This document shows, piece after piece, positions 7,945-15,716 of a stretch of DNA of 35,647 bases (its first letter is position 1; every line of letters begins with the position of its first letter). The translations under genes and the position numbers were made by a program. The DNA is from JAICIG01 sp035532215 (GTDB lineage: Bacteria; Planctomycetota; Planctomycetia; Pirellulales; JAICIG01): the NCBI GenBank assembly GCA_035532215.1, contig DATKRK010000366.1, positions 1 through 35,647 on the forward strand. The letters are read 5' to 3'. The notes under the pieces were generated by a model. The model did not search any database. It was not told the origin of the DNA and saw nothing but the letters and a program-made list of their open reading frames with translations.

Positions 7945-8152
7945 TTACAGCGTATAGCCTTTGCGGAACTTGGGGCGAATCACTTCCGCGACCTCGCGGG
8001 CGTTGGTCGCTTTGAGGTTCTTGGCATCCCACTCGATCTTCTTGCCCAGTTCGCCCTCGTTCGGCGCGGCCCACACGGCCAGGTTGCCCAGCAGGATCGT
8101 TTCGGTGAGCGGCACGGCGTAGTCGGGGAAGTTCGACATGGCCGGCTCGCCG
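7826..8152. repeat. Direct duplicate of the 3' end and flank of a Gfo/Idh/MocA gene (copy 1)
   Basis: About 330 bases match 9674-10022 at roughly 90% by eye, covering the last 68 codons and about 120 bases of downstream sequence. Similarity stops abruptly near 8152/10022. The two copies are direct repeats flanking the TPR gene. Confidence 0.85.
7945..8152 (-). pseudogene. Truncated Gfo/Idh/MocA oxidoreductase, C-terminal 68 codons only
   Basis: From GEPAMSNFPDYAV to the stop at 7945-7947, the reading frame matches the end of the intact oxidoreductase at 9815 with five amino-acid changes in 68. Many DNA differences are at third codon positions, which suggests the copies diverged while both were under selection and this one lost its 5' part later. 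Upstream of 8152 the frame stays open to 8376 but encodes unrelated, basic low-quality sequence. The Rossmann fold and Tat signal are missing, so no active enzyme can be made. Confidence 0.85.
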
Positions 8153-8465
8153 CCGCGAATCGCGGGAGGAGAAATCAGGAGAAACCGGACATCCATCCAT
8201 TGTCGCCGCGATTGGGGCGCTTCGGCAAGAGATCGGTTGCGTTGAGAATCGGGACGAAGGCGCCGGGACGCGCTGAATCCCGTGCCAAGGCGAAACGCGC
8301 GGAGAGCAGGTCGCCGTCGAAAAACCAGTCTTGCGGCCTCCGCCGCCGGCGAACCGCGCTTTGATCGCTCTCCCATTTTCGGGGGTCGAGATGCCGGCCC
8401 GGAAAGTCTGGGAGTCTGACTTTTCGGCCGATGACGGGATCAAGGTGAAGGGACCAAGACGTTTA
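8153..8465. other. Unassigned sequence beside the truncated oxidoreductase
   Basis: This segment begins where similarity to the intact oxidoreductase ends and runs to the TPR gene. No gene, promoter or repeat is recognisable. It is the material that replaced the missing 5' part of the duplicate gene. Confidence 0.45.
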
Positions 8466-9554
8466 TCATTTCTGACCTGCCGCGCCTTCGGCAGCCTTCT
8501 CCAGTTCTTCTGCTTTCTTACGATCCTTCGCGGCGCGTTCGGGTATGTTTTGTAAATCGAACACCTTCGCACGATTTCGATACGCCATCGCATAATTGGC
8601 ATCTAACGCAATCGCGCGGTCGTAATCCTGCAACGCCTCATCGAATTTCCCCAGATCTTGATAAGCACTCCCGCGGTTGTTGTAGAAAGTCGGGTCATTG
8701 GGGTCGATCTCGATGGCCTTATCGAACGCTCTTACAGCATTCTTTGGTCGGGAGAGCCGCCGGCAGATGATTCCGCGTTGACTCCAGGCGAGAGCGAAAC
8801 GAGGGTCCAGCTTCAACGCCACATCGACCTCTTCGAGTACAAGCTCACACGCTTCTACCTGGCAAATAACGAGTGCTCGATTTAAACGCACTGTCGGGTT
8901 TTTCGGATCGAGGTCGATTGCCTTTTTGAGATCAATCAAGGCCTCATCGTACTCTCTCAAGGCCAGATGAACCATTGCGCGGTTGTTGTATGCCTTGAGC
9001 TTGAGCATAGTATAGTCGGCGCGAAGCGCATCAGAATAGTCCGCTATCGCTCTCGCGAAGTGATCGGTTGAGCCCGTCCGCCTTCCCATCGCGGCGTACG
9101 CGTTCCCCCGATCGTAGTAAGCTTCGGCGTCGGATGGATTCTTCTTGATCTTCTCGCCCTGTTCCTCGATCACTCTCGCCGGATCGTCTAGGTCGCGACC
9201 CAGAATTCTGGTCTCAATTTCAGCGGGAGCTTCGGCGGCAGCCTCCCTGTCATCGCCCCTGGCCAAGAGCGTCGGGACGACGCTCAGCGGGTTCGATTCC
9301 AAGTAGCGCTTTTGGGCCGCGGCAACGACGCTGCGGAGACACTCGTTCTTTATCGCCATGTGGCGACTTGTCGTCGCCGAAGGCGTTTTTGATCCACCGC
9401 ATTCGACGCTCAGCGACATTCCCCATGTGCATGATTCGCAGACCGTCATCCGAGTAGCATAAGCCGGCTGTGGCGCGGCGGGCGCCAGCCACGACATCAC
9501 CACGACGAGTCGCAAGTGCAAACGCCCCGGAACCAGCTTCTGCGATAAAGTCAT
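8466..9554 (-). CDS. Tetratricopeptide repeat protein, probably exported
   Basis: The protein has 362 aa. A hydrophobic N-terminus at about residues 12-33 (LHLRLVVVMSWLAPAAP, then AYA) looks like a signal peptide, so it is probably periplasmic; there is no clear lipobox. From about residue 138 to the end there are about six TPR units with the canonical pattern, for example AYNNRAMVHLALREYDEAL and FYNNRGSAYQDLGKFDEAL, each followed by AIxLDPxN. TPR arrays bind protein partners; no catalytic domain is present. The N-terminal 100 residues contain several cysteines and no known domain. The gene sits between the two copies of the oxidoreductase 3' end and is lower in GC than its neighbours, suggesting insertion or rearrangement here. 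Confidence 0.88.
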   Translation of the reverse strand: MTLSQKLVPGRLHLRLVVVMSWLAPAAPQPAYATRMTVCESCTWGMSLSVECGGSKTPSATTSRHMAIKNECLRSVVAAAQKRYLESNPLSVVPTLLARGDDREAAAEAPAEIETRILGRDLDDPARVIEEQGEKIKKNPSDAEAYYDRGNAYAAMGRRTGSTDHFARAIADYSDALRADYTMLKLKAYNNRAMVHLALREYDEALIDLKKAIDLDPKNPTVRLNRALVICQVEACELVLEEVDVALKLDPRFALAWSQRGIICRRLSRPKNAVRAFDKAIEIDPNDPTFYNNRGSAYQDLGKFDEALQDYDRAIALDANYAMAYRNRAKVFDLQNIPERAAKDRKKAEELEKAAEGAAGQK

Positions 9555-9814
9555 GTCAACACTTAGATTCGCGTAGACTTAAAAGTTACTCGGCCTGCTG
9601 TCGCCGTGTGCAGCACTCGATGGCGTCGAAGCTCCGCGGCGAACGTCAAATCGAAAATCGATGCTGTCGCAAAAAAGCCGCGGGCGGCTCGGCATATTGG
9701 CCGGCAGCCCGCGGCTGGAAATTGCGACTATGACAACTGGGGCATCGCTGCGCTCTGCCGCCAGCCACCCGGCCGCGAGGCAGGATCGGCTGGACGGCTG
9801 GTTCTCTCAACCGC
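9555..9814. other. Intergenic region with duplicated flank
   Basis: No gene is supported. The right half (from about 9674) is the second copy of the sequence also found at 7826-7940. Confidence 0.5.
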
Positions 9815-10022
9815 TTACAGCGTATACCCTTCGCGGAACTTGGGGCGAATCACTTCCTCGACCTCGGGGGCGTTAGTCGCCTTGAGGTTCTTGGCGTCCC
9901 ATTCGATCTTCTTGCCCATTTCGCCCTTGTTCGGCGCGGCCCACACGGCCAGGTTGCCCAGCAAGATCGTTTCGGTCAGCGGAACGGCGTAGTCGGGGAA
10001 GTTCGACATGGCGGGCTCGCCT
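9674..10022. repeat. Direct duplicate of the Gfo/Idh/MocA 3' region (copy 2, inside the intact gene)
   Basis: Partner of the copy at 7826-8152. It contains the intact gene's last 68 codons and 3' flank, including the shared CAACTGGGGCATCGCTGC segment. The flank differs by small insertions and deletions, whereas the coding part has none. Confidence 0.85.
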
Positions 10023-11143
10023 TCCTTGATCGCGCGGACCCACTCTTCGAAGTGGCCGGGCGACTTGATCCACTCGACCTTCGGCTCGCTGGCGCCGCCC
10101 AGCATTTGCAGCGGCTTTTCAGCGTAGTCGCCCGGGGCGTAGAGCTTGCCCTTGTCGCCGATCACCAGCGAACCGCTTTTCTCCGGTTGCTTGCCGTCGA
10201 GCAACGAGGCGTCGGGCTTCTTGCCGCCGTCGTACCAGGTCATGCTCAGCGCCGGCCGGTTGCCGTTGGCGGGAAACTCGAACTTGATGATCGACCACCC
10301 CGGATAGCTGTCTTTGTTGTGTCCAGAGGTTTCGGCTTGCACCGAAATCGGGTCGCGAAGGTTCAAGGCCATGAACGGCATGTTGACCGTGTGGCAGGCC
10401 ATGTCGCCCAAGGCGCCGGTGCCGAAATCCCAAAAACCGCGCCAGGCGAACGGGTGGTAGCCGACCGCATAAGGCCGATACTTCGCCGGGCCGATCCATT
10501 CGTCCCAGTGGACGTGCGGCGGCACGGGGGCGCTGGGCAGCTTGTCTTCGCCTTGCGGCCAAATCGGCCGATCCGTCCAGACGTGAACTTCCTTGACCGT
10601 GCCCAGCGTGCCCGCCTTGATGATCGCCGCCGCTTTGCGGAGCGGATCGTACGAGGTGCCCTGGTTGCCCATTTGCGTGGCGACCTTCTTCTCGCGAGCC
10701 ACTTCGGCCATCACGCGGGCTTCGTAGAGCGAGTGAGTCAGCGGTTTCTGGCAGAAGCAGTGCTTGCCCAGCCGCATGGCCATCACGGCGATGGCCGCGT
10801 GGTTGTGATCGGGCGTGCTGACGGTCACGGCGTCGATGCTGCCGCCCAACTCGTCGAACATCTTGCGGAAGTCGTTGTACTTCTTGGCCTGCTCGAAGCC
10901 CTGCTTCTTCGAGGCCGAGTCAAGCATATTGTCGTCGATGTCGCAAATGGCCACGATCTCGCCGTGCTTGCCGGCGTCGGTCGAATCGCTCGAGCCTTTG
11001 TTGCCCACGCCGACGCAAGCCATGCGGATGCGTTCGTTCGGCGACTTGCTCTCTTCGGCGCGCAGGCCGCCGGCCACCCAAAAGCCGACGCCGGTTGCGG
11101 CGGTCGTCTGCAAAAACTGTCGACGGCTATTTCGACGAGCCAT
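9815..11143 (-). CDS. Tat-exported Gfo/Idh/MocA-family oxidoreductase
   Basis: The 442-aa protein starts at the ATG 11141-11143, with AAGGAG 8 bases upstream; the frame is open further but lacks a better start. The N-terminus MARRNSRRQFLQTTAA is a twin-arginine signal followed by a hydrophobic stretch, so the enzyme is folded with its cofactor and exported. The Rossmann nucleotide-binding site is near residues 41-50 (ACVGVGNKG). The family EKP catalytic-lysine motif appears as QKP (K133) in CFCQKPLTH. The C-terminal alpha/beta domain contains WDFGTGALGDMACH. Family members oxidise or reduce sugars and cyclitols with NAD(P). The substrate is unknown. Its 3' end was duplicated to 7945-8152. Confidence 0.93.
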   Translation of the reverse strand: MARRNSRRQFLQTTAATGVGFWVAGGLRAEESKSPNERIRMACVGVGNKGSSDSTDAGKHGEIVAICDIDDNMLDSASKKQGFEQAKKYNDFRKMFDELGGSIDAVTVSTPDHNHAAIAVMAMRLGKHCFCQKPLTHSLYEARVMAEVAREKKVATQMGNQGTSYDPLRKAAAIIKAGTLGTVKEVHVWTDRPIWPQGEDKLPSAPVPPHVHWDEWIGPAKYRPYAVGYHPFAWRGFWDFGTGALGDMACHTVNMPFMALNLRDPISVQAETSGHNKDSYPGWSIIKFEFPANGNRPALSMTWYDGGKKPDASLLDGKQPEKSGSLVIGDKGKLYAPGDYAEKPLQMLGGASEPKVEWIKSPGHFEEWVRAIKEGEPAMSNFPDYAVPLTETILLGNLAVWAAPNKGEMGKKIEWDAKNLKATNAPEVEEVIRPKFREGYTL

Positions 11144-11242
11144 ATCGATCACTCCTTGACTATTCAATGCGTAAAAGTCGAGTCCCCCAGAATCCCTACG
11201 ATAACGTCCGCCCCAGGCGTCTACCACTGTTTTTCAGTAGGT

Positions 11243-11479
11243 TTTTCCGGGCATATCCGGGCAAATAAATGCACGTCACAATGCACGGACGAAATAGTTC
11301 GTGGTAGAATCCTCGCCGCCTGGTGCTCACCGGAGTCAGGCTCTGCTGGCGAGCAAGCAAGGCAAGGGATGATCGGGTCCGCGCGGGTAAATAACTCGCC
11401 TTGCCCTGGCCCGCCGCGGTGGGCAGGGCCTTTTTCGCTTCACAGCACCCCATTTATTTGCCCGGCCATGCCTGGAAAA
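11243..11479. mobile_element. MITE-like unit with 29-bp terminal inverted repeats
   Basis: The arm at 11243-11271 (ending CCGGGCAAATAAATG) matches the reverse complement of 11451-11479 (starting CATTTATTTGCCCGG) at 26 of 29 positions, with the innermost 15 perfect. The unit is 237 bases with no open frame of note and contains a terminator-like hairpin. Size and structure fit a non-autonomous transposable element. No clear target-site duplication is seen and no transposase with these ends is in the window, so a structured RNA remains possible. Confidence 0.5.
11403..11435 (+). terminator. Terminator-like hairpin with T-run inside the MITE-like unit
   Basis: GCCCT/AGGGC and GCCC/GGGC pair, with one bulge, around a short loop, and the stem is followed by TTTTT at 11431-11435. 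It has the form of a rho-independent terminator on the plus strand, but no plus-strand gene lies upstream. It may terminate a small transcript or be part of the mobile unit. Confidence 0.4.
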
Positions 11480-11602
11480 CGCAACCGTGGTCCCGCTAAT
11501 CAGCGTCAAAACCAGCCACGGATTCTGCGGAAGAGCCAAAATGAAATAACTTCCCGATTCTCACCCCACCGGGAATTCAGTGGCTGGGCTCCTTTGCCGT
11601 CT

Positions 11603-11624
11603 GCCACCAGCTAAAGCTGGTGGC
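11603..11624. repeat. Perfect 22-bp hairpin
   Basis: GCCACCAGC and GCTGGTGGC flank TAAA. It is an isolated stem-loop in the gene-free region. Confidence 0.6.
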
Positions 11625-11644
11625 AAGTGTTGCCGGTGCAACTC

Positions 11645-11930
11645 GCCAGCGCAACGCAACGATCCATACGCTTCCTCTTCTCTTCTGTCCCGCGGGAACT
11701 GTTCCCTTGGAACCCGCACCGACATTGATTACCAGCCGACAGGAACGTCGCGAACGACGCTGCGTTGGATCCCTTCGCGTTGCGCTGCCAATTATCGCAA
11801 GCTTGTCTGCAAGGGAACAGAGAAGAGGAAGCGTACTTCGCGTGGCTTTTCCGCAGATCTTCGATACTTCGGGCGGAACGAAGATATCTTGCAGAAACAA
11901 ATACGCTTCCTTCTCTTGTTCCATTCAATC
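11645..11930. repeat. Large imperfect inverted repeat with a third partial copy
   Basis: TACGCTTCCTCTTCTCT at 11667-11683 is perfectly complemented at 11819-11835. Outside it, 11645-11665 is imperfectly complementary to 11766-11788, so the pairing is complex and not simply nested. A degenerate direct copy of the arm lies at 11901-11922. It is probably a decayed repeat or mobile-element remnant; I recognise no coding content. Confidence 0.45.
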
Positions 11931-12048
11931 CAGCCGTAGACGCTCAGCGTTGCCGTTGCAGGCATCCGCGCGCAGGGGGTCGAGTCGCCGATCTGCGGTT
12001 CGAATAGGCCTGGATGCGGGCGCGAAGACGTCATGCACTCCGCGCGTT

Positions 12049-13365
12049 CTAAACCACCTCGTAACCTTTTCGCTGCTCGCGCGTGAGCAGCGCATTGGCC
12101 TCGGCATCGTCCACGAAGTCTTCCGTTTCGGGATCCCAGCGGAGCGGCCGGCCGAGGCGCATGGAGATATTGCCCAGATGGCAAGTCGTGGCGCTGCGGT
12201 GCTGGCTCTCGACGTCCGAAAGCGGCTGGCGCCGGCTGGCGACGCAGTCGAAGAAATTGCCCATGTGGTTTACGATGGCGTCGAGCTTGCCGACGCGCTC
12301 GGGCCGCTCGAGATTGTCGAAGTCGTAGAGCTTGAAATCCTGCCGCGGCAGCGGGTCGGCCGCGAGCTGTTCGACCGGTTTGCCGGAGAGCGAGCCGCGG
12401 CTGACGAAGATCCGTCCCGCGTCGCCCGTGAACAGGATGCCGTTGCGGCCTTCGTCCTTGACGGTCATCACCACGCCGTTGGCGTAGCGGTAGGTCGCCT
12501 CGTAGTCGATCGGCACGTTGTAGCCGTCGGCCACGCGCGGCACGTTCGCGCGGCTTTCGATTTCCACCGGCTGCGAGCCGATGGCCCACTGGCCGATGTC
12601 GAGATGGTGGGCGCCCCAGTCGGTCATCTTGCCGCCGGCGTACTCGTACCACCAGCGGAACGTGTAATGGCAGCGCTCGGGGATGTACGGTACGGCCGGC
12701 GCCTGGCCGAGCCATAAGTCCCAGTTCAGGTTCCCCGGCACGGGCCGCCGCTCGAACGGGCCGCCGGTCGGGTGCTTGTCGAGCACGATATCGACGCGCT
12801 GGAGCTTGCCCAGCCGGCCCTGCCGCACCATTTCGACCGCCGCGCGGAAGCGATGATCGCTGCGCTGCCAGGAACCGACCTGCACCACGCGGCCCGTTTC
12901 CTGGGCGACCTTTCGCAGCAGCTTGCCTTCGTCGATCGTCAACGTCAGCGGCTTTTCGACGTACACGTCTTTGCCGGCGCGGCAGGCGTCGATGGCCATC
13001 TTGGCGTGCCAGTGGTCGGGCGTGCCGATCATCACCACGTCGACGCGCTTGTCGGCCAGCAGCTCGCGGTAATCTTCATACGCCTTCGGCGTGCTGCCGA
13101 AGCTAGCCTGGGCCTGGTCGCGCACGTGGCGATCGACGTCGCACACGGCTCGCACTTCGCCATACTGCTGGGCCTTGAGCGTGATCACCGTCCCCTGGTA
13201 GCGCATGCCGATGGCGCCGATGCCCAGCCGTTCGTTCGGCGAGCGCGGCTTTGCATCGGCCGCCCGCGTCGAGCCGCCGGCGTGCGGCGCGAGCAAGCCG
13301 GCGCCAGCCACGATGCCGGCCGCTTGGGCGAGGAATTGGCGACGCGAAGCGGCAGGCGGTTTCAT
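12049..13365 (-). CDS. Tat-exported Gfo/Idh/MocA-family oxidoreductase
   Basis: The 438-aa protein starts at the ATG 13363-13365 (MKPPAASRRQFLAQAAG), with GGAAAG about 8 bases upstream. Extending to 13530 would run the frame into an intergenic palindrome. A twin-arginine signal (SRRQFL, residues 7-12) is followed by an alanine/glycine-rich hydrophobic core. The NAD(P)-binding loop is near residues 48-58 (GIGAIGMRYQG), and the catalytic EKP motif is complete (E137-K138-P139, DVYVEKPLTL). The C-terminal half contains FRWWYEYAGGKMTDWGAHH, a pattern I associate with planctomycete exported members. It probably acts on a sugar derivative in the periplasm. It is not adjacent to the other Tat-exported member in operon terms: 905 bases of repeats lie between them. 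Confidence 0.93.
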   Translation of the reverse strand: MKPPAASRRQFLAQAAGIVAGAGLLAPHAGGSTRAADAKPRSPNERLGIGAIGMRYQGTVITLKAQQYGEVRAVCDVDRHVRDQAQASFGSTPKAYEDYRELLADKRVDVVMIGTPDHWHAKMAIDACRAGKDVYVEKPLTLTIDEGKLLRKVAQETGRVVQVGSWQRSDHRFRAAVEMVRQGRLGKLQRVDIVLDKHPTGGPFERRPVPGNLNWDLWLGQAPAVPYIPERCHYTFRWWYEYAGGKMTDWGAHHLDIGQWAIGSQPVEIESRANVPRVADGYNVPIDYEATYRYANGVVMTVKDEGRNGILFTGDAGRIFVSRGSLSGKPVEQLAADPLPRQDFKLYDFDNLERPERVGKLDAIVNHMGNFFDCVASRRQPLSDVESQHRSATTCHLGNISMRLGRPLRWDPETEDFVDDAEANALLTREQRKGYEVV

Positions 13366-13508
13366 GGGCGAGCTTTCCGGAGGTTGAGCGCGGTCGGGGC
13401 GAGTCTCCCATCTTACACGGCCGCGAGGCGCCGAACGAGCGCAGCAACCAAGGCAATGCTTGCCTGCCGGTTCCCCAGCAGCGTAGACATTCCCGTCTGC
13501 CGTGAGCT

Positions 13509-13599
13509 GTAGGGTGGGGCGCAGCCCCACGCACGCTCATGTCCGACGCACGCACGGTTCGATCATCAACAAATCGCGTGGGGCTGCGCCCCACCCTAC
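13509..13599. repeat. Inverted repeat, GTAGGGTGGGGCGC family (copy 1)
   Basis: A 24-base arm (13509-13532, beginning GTAGGGTGGGGCGCAGCC) is perfectly complemented at 13576-13599, with 43 bases between. The same arm recurs at 21187-21255 with a different centre. It lies between minus-strand genes and could end or protect transcripts. Confidence 0.85.
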
Positions 13600-13649
13600 G
13601 GCCCTGGCTGGCGGCGGCTCGCCCGTTCGCGAGTTATTCGGCTGAACCA

Positions 13650-13677
13650 GTAGGGCAGGCAGCAGTGCCCACCCTAC
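13650..13677. repeat. Interrupted palindrome GTAGGG...CCCTAC
   Basis: GTAGGG, CA, GGCA, a four-base loop, TGCC, CA, CCCTAC: two paired segments separated by mismatched CA on each side. It shares the GTAGGG/CCCTAC ends with the longer repeat next to it and lies just downstream of the blaR1-like stop. Confidence 0.6.
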
Positions 13678-13697
13678 GATTCTTTTCCTCGGATCGC

Positions 13698-15716
13698 CTA
13701 TCGCCAATCCCCCAGTGAGTCGATGGCTAGGAATTTGGCGCCCTTGAGCGTCAATTGCCGGCGGTTAGCGCCGTCGGCATCCATGATCTCAATGCGAGGA
13801 TTTGTCGTATCGGATCCGGCGCGAACCACTTTCTTGCCGTTCTCGTCCAGGCGCCAGTCGAACAGGATGACGGCAATTTGCTTGCCGTCCGGCGACCAGA
13901 AGGCGCCTTGCGTCGTCGTGAGACCGACTTCCCTGACAATCTCCGTGGCGTTTTCGCCGTCGACGTCCACCGTCCAGATGCAATTGCCCTCGGCGCGGGT
14001 CTGGTGCAGGTACAGGATCTTTTTGCCGTCGGGTGAGAAGCGAGCATAGACGTTCAATCCGCCTTGCGTGAGCCTTCGCTGTTGCGTGCCGTCGGTCTTC
14101 ATCAGGTAAAGCTGGTAACCTCGACCATAGGGCGGATGTCGATCGGAGGTCGTGACAAACCATTGGCCGTCGGGAGACCAATCGGCGACCGCGTCCGTAT
14201 CGGGAATCGGCAGCTTGACGGGGTTGCGGCCATCGACGTCGATCCGGTAGGTTTCATCCTTCCACGCCGGCGTCGTCCTGGCGTTGTCATTGTCTTTGTC
14301 GAGGTTTTCTTCCTTTGTCACGACCAGGTGCTTGCCGTCGGGAGACCATGCCGGGCGGCCCTCCTTGCCGAAGATTTTGAACGGGTATTGGCCGTCCGGC
14401 TGGCACTTCCAAGTGCCGTCCTCGTAGCGGTTGAAGACCAACGTCCGGCGGTCGGGAGAAAGACGGGGGGAGCCGCCTTTCTCGACGACCAACTGCCAAT
14501 CGCCCGTGGCCGGATCGATGGCGACGATCGCGTTGTGAATCGTTTTCTCTTCGTCGGCGCCCTCGGGCTTGATGCGGTAGCTGGCGCTGACAAAGATGCG
14601 GTCGGTTGATTTCGCGGAGGACGGATTCTGGGCTTGCACCGCGGCGTGCTGAAACGTCGGCAGCAGGCAGGCTACCAGGGCCGCCGACGCGATGGCCAGG
14701 CGCGTGACCCGCGACAAGTGAGGCGAGCTTTGGCTGGTGGAAACCAGCATGGTCATTCTCCTTCTCCAAAAAGTGCTGAGCCCCTCGAGCGAGCTCGTGG
14801 CAAGCACCGCCGGCATCGACGCACGGCTGATCACCTGGAACAGGACTTCGGCATATTCCGCGGCGCCGCGCCCGCCGAGCGTCATGGCCAGTTGATCGCA
14901 GGCCAACTCTCGCTCGAGCCGGATCCGGAAGCAGGCCCAGTGGGCCGCGGGGTGAAAGAAGTAGATCGTGCGGGCCAGCGCCGGCAGCCAACCCCACCAC
15001 AGGTCGCGCCGCTTGAGGTGGCCGAGCTCGTGCAACAGCACTTCGCGCAGTTGCGCCGCGTCGAGTTCGGCCGCCAATTCACGCGGCAGCGCCAAAAGCG
15101 GGCGAAACAAGCCGCACACGAACGGGGCGGCTTGGCCCCCGGTGAGAACGACGCGGGGGCGGCGCGACAAACCGAGGCGCGCGGCGACGTCTTCCATTTG
15201 CGCAAGCAGGCGCGGATCCGAGGCGGGAGTCGCTCGACTCAAGAGTCGCCGCAACCGGCCGCGCTCGACGACAAGCCGCCCGACTTGCCAGGCGATGCCG
15301 GCCAGCCAGACGACAACGAGCCAACTGCACCAGGTCAGTTGGCGATGAAGATCGAACAAGCTGGGCGTTTTCTGCGCCGCAACCACGGCAGCCTCGGCGG
15401 GCGGCGCAAACAGACCGTCCATCCCGGCGCCGGGCGTCTGCTCGCGGTTCTCGGTCGTCACGGCCGTGCGGGGCGAGATTCCTGTTGCGCCTGCGGCCAG
15501 GAAACCCGGCAGCGGAACCGCGACGATCCACCACGGCATCACGAGCAGCTTGAGCGCCACGATCTGCCAGCACCAATAGCGCAGCGCCGGCGCCGACCGC
15601 CTCAGCAGCCGGCAAATGCCCGCGACGAGCGCGGCCCAAAGCGTCGATTGCCAAAGGATTGCCACGGCCAGCCAAGTGACCGACGCGGACCAGTCGTTGA
15701 ACGCGGCGGGGTTCAT
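13698..15716 (-). CDS. BlaR1-like M56 membrane peptidase with TolB-like beta-propeller
   Basis: The protein has 672 aa. The N-terminal membrane region (helices near residues 12-36, 45-75 and 130-148) leads into an M56 metallopeptidase domain. The zinc motif HELGH is at 229-233, with ERELACD at 268-274 supplying the third ligand. A further membrane segment (about 345-362, LAIASAALVACLLP) is followed by an extracytoplasmic part from about 370 containing TolB/PD40 propeller blades: SPDGKHLVV, SPDGQWFV, SPDGKKILY, SPDGKQIAV. Classical BlaR1 ends in a penicillin-binding sensor; here the propeller would take that place. The ATG overlaps the blaI stop as ATGA. By analogy, a signal outside triggers the protease, which relieves BlaI repression. 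The ligand is unknown. Confidence 0.92.
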   Translation of the reverse strand: MNPAAFNDWSASVTWLAVAILWQSTLWAALVAGICRLLRRSAPALRYWCWQIVALKLLVMPWWIVAVPLPGFLAAGATGISPRTAVTTENREQTPGAGMDGLFAPPAEAAVVAAQKTPSLFDLHRQLTWCSWLVVVWLAGIAWQVGRLVVERGRLRRLLSRATPASDPRLLAQMEDVAARLGLSRRPRVVLTGGQAAPFVCGLFRPLLALPRELAAELDAAQLREVLLHELGHLKRRDLWWGWLPALARTIYFFHPAAHWACFRIRLERELACDQLAMTLGGRGAAEYAEVLFQVISRASMPAVLATSSLEGLSTFWRRRMTMLVSTSQSSPHLSRVTRLAIASAALVACLLPTFQHAAVQAQNPSSAKSTDRIFVSASYRIKPEGADEEKTIHNAIVAIDPATGDWQLVVEKGGSPRLSPDRRTLVFNRYEDGTWKCQPDGQYPFKIFGKEGRPAWSPDGKHLVVTKEENLDKDNDNARTTPAWKDETYRIDVDGRNPVKLPIPDTDAVADWSPDGQWFVTTSDRHPPYGRGYQLYLMKTDGTQQRRLTQGGLNVYARFSPDGKKILYLHQTRAEGNCIWTVDVDGENATEIVREVGLTTTQGAFWSPDGKQIAVILFDWRLDENGKKVVRAGSDTTNPRIEIMDADGANRRQLTLKGAKFLAIDSLGDWR

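Larger units (their letters stand above)
11144..12048. other. 905-base gene-free region between two oxidoreductase genes
   Basis: No coding sequence is supported: open frames here translate the repeats. It holds a MITE-like inverted-repeat unit (11243-11479), a perfect hairpin at 11603-11624, and a second imperfect inverted repeat between about 11645 and 11835 with a further partial copy near 11901. A leader for the oxidoreductase starting at 11143 must lie in the left 100 bases, but I see no convincing promoter. Confidence 0.6.
13366..13697. other. Intergenic region filled with palindromic repeats
   Basis: No gene is supported. It contains a long inverted repeat at 13509-13599, a shorter palindrome at 13650-13677, and the segment GTAGACATTCCCGTCTGCC near 13486, related to the palindrome at 1587-1606. 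Confidence 0.6.

Noticed and set aside
11403..11435. A confident rho-independent terminator of a plus-strand gene
   Set aside because: The hairpin and T-run are good, but no plus-strand gene is upstream. I list it only as terminator-like within the mobile unit.
10052..11614. A 520-codon open frame on the plus strand opposite the Gfo/Idh/MocA gene
   Set aside because: It is a shadow of the oxidoreductase that then continues through the MITE-like repeat.
13509..13677. Possible CRISPR or tandem array, because repeats are dense here
   Set aside because: The repeats are inverted and irregular in spacing, with different loop lengths and no cas genes nearby.
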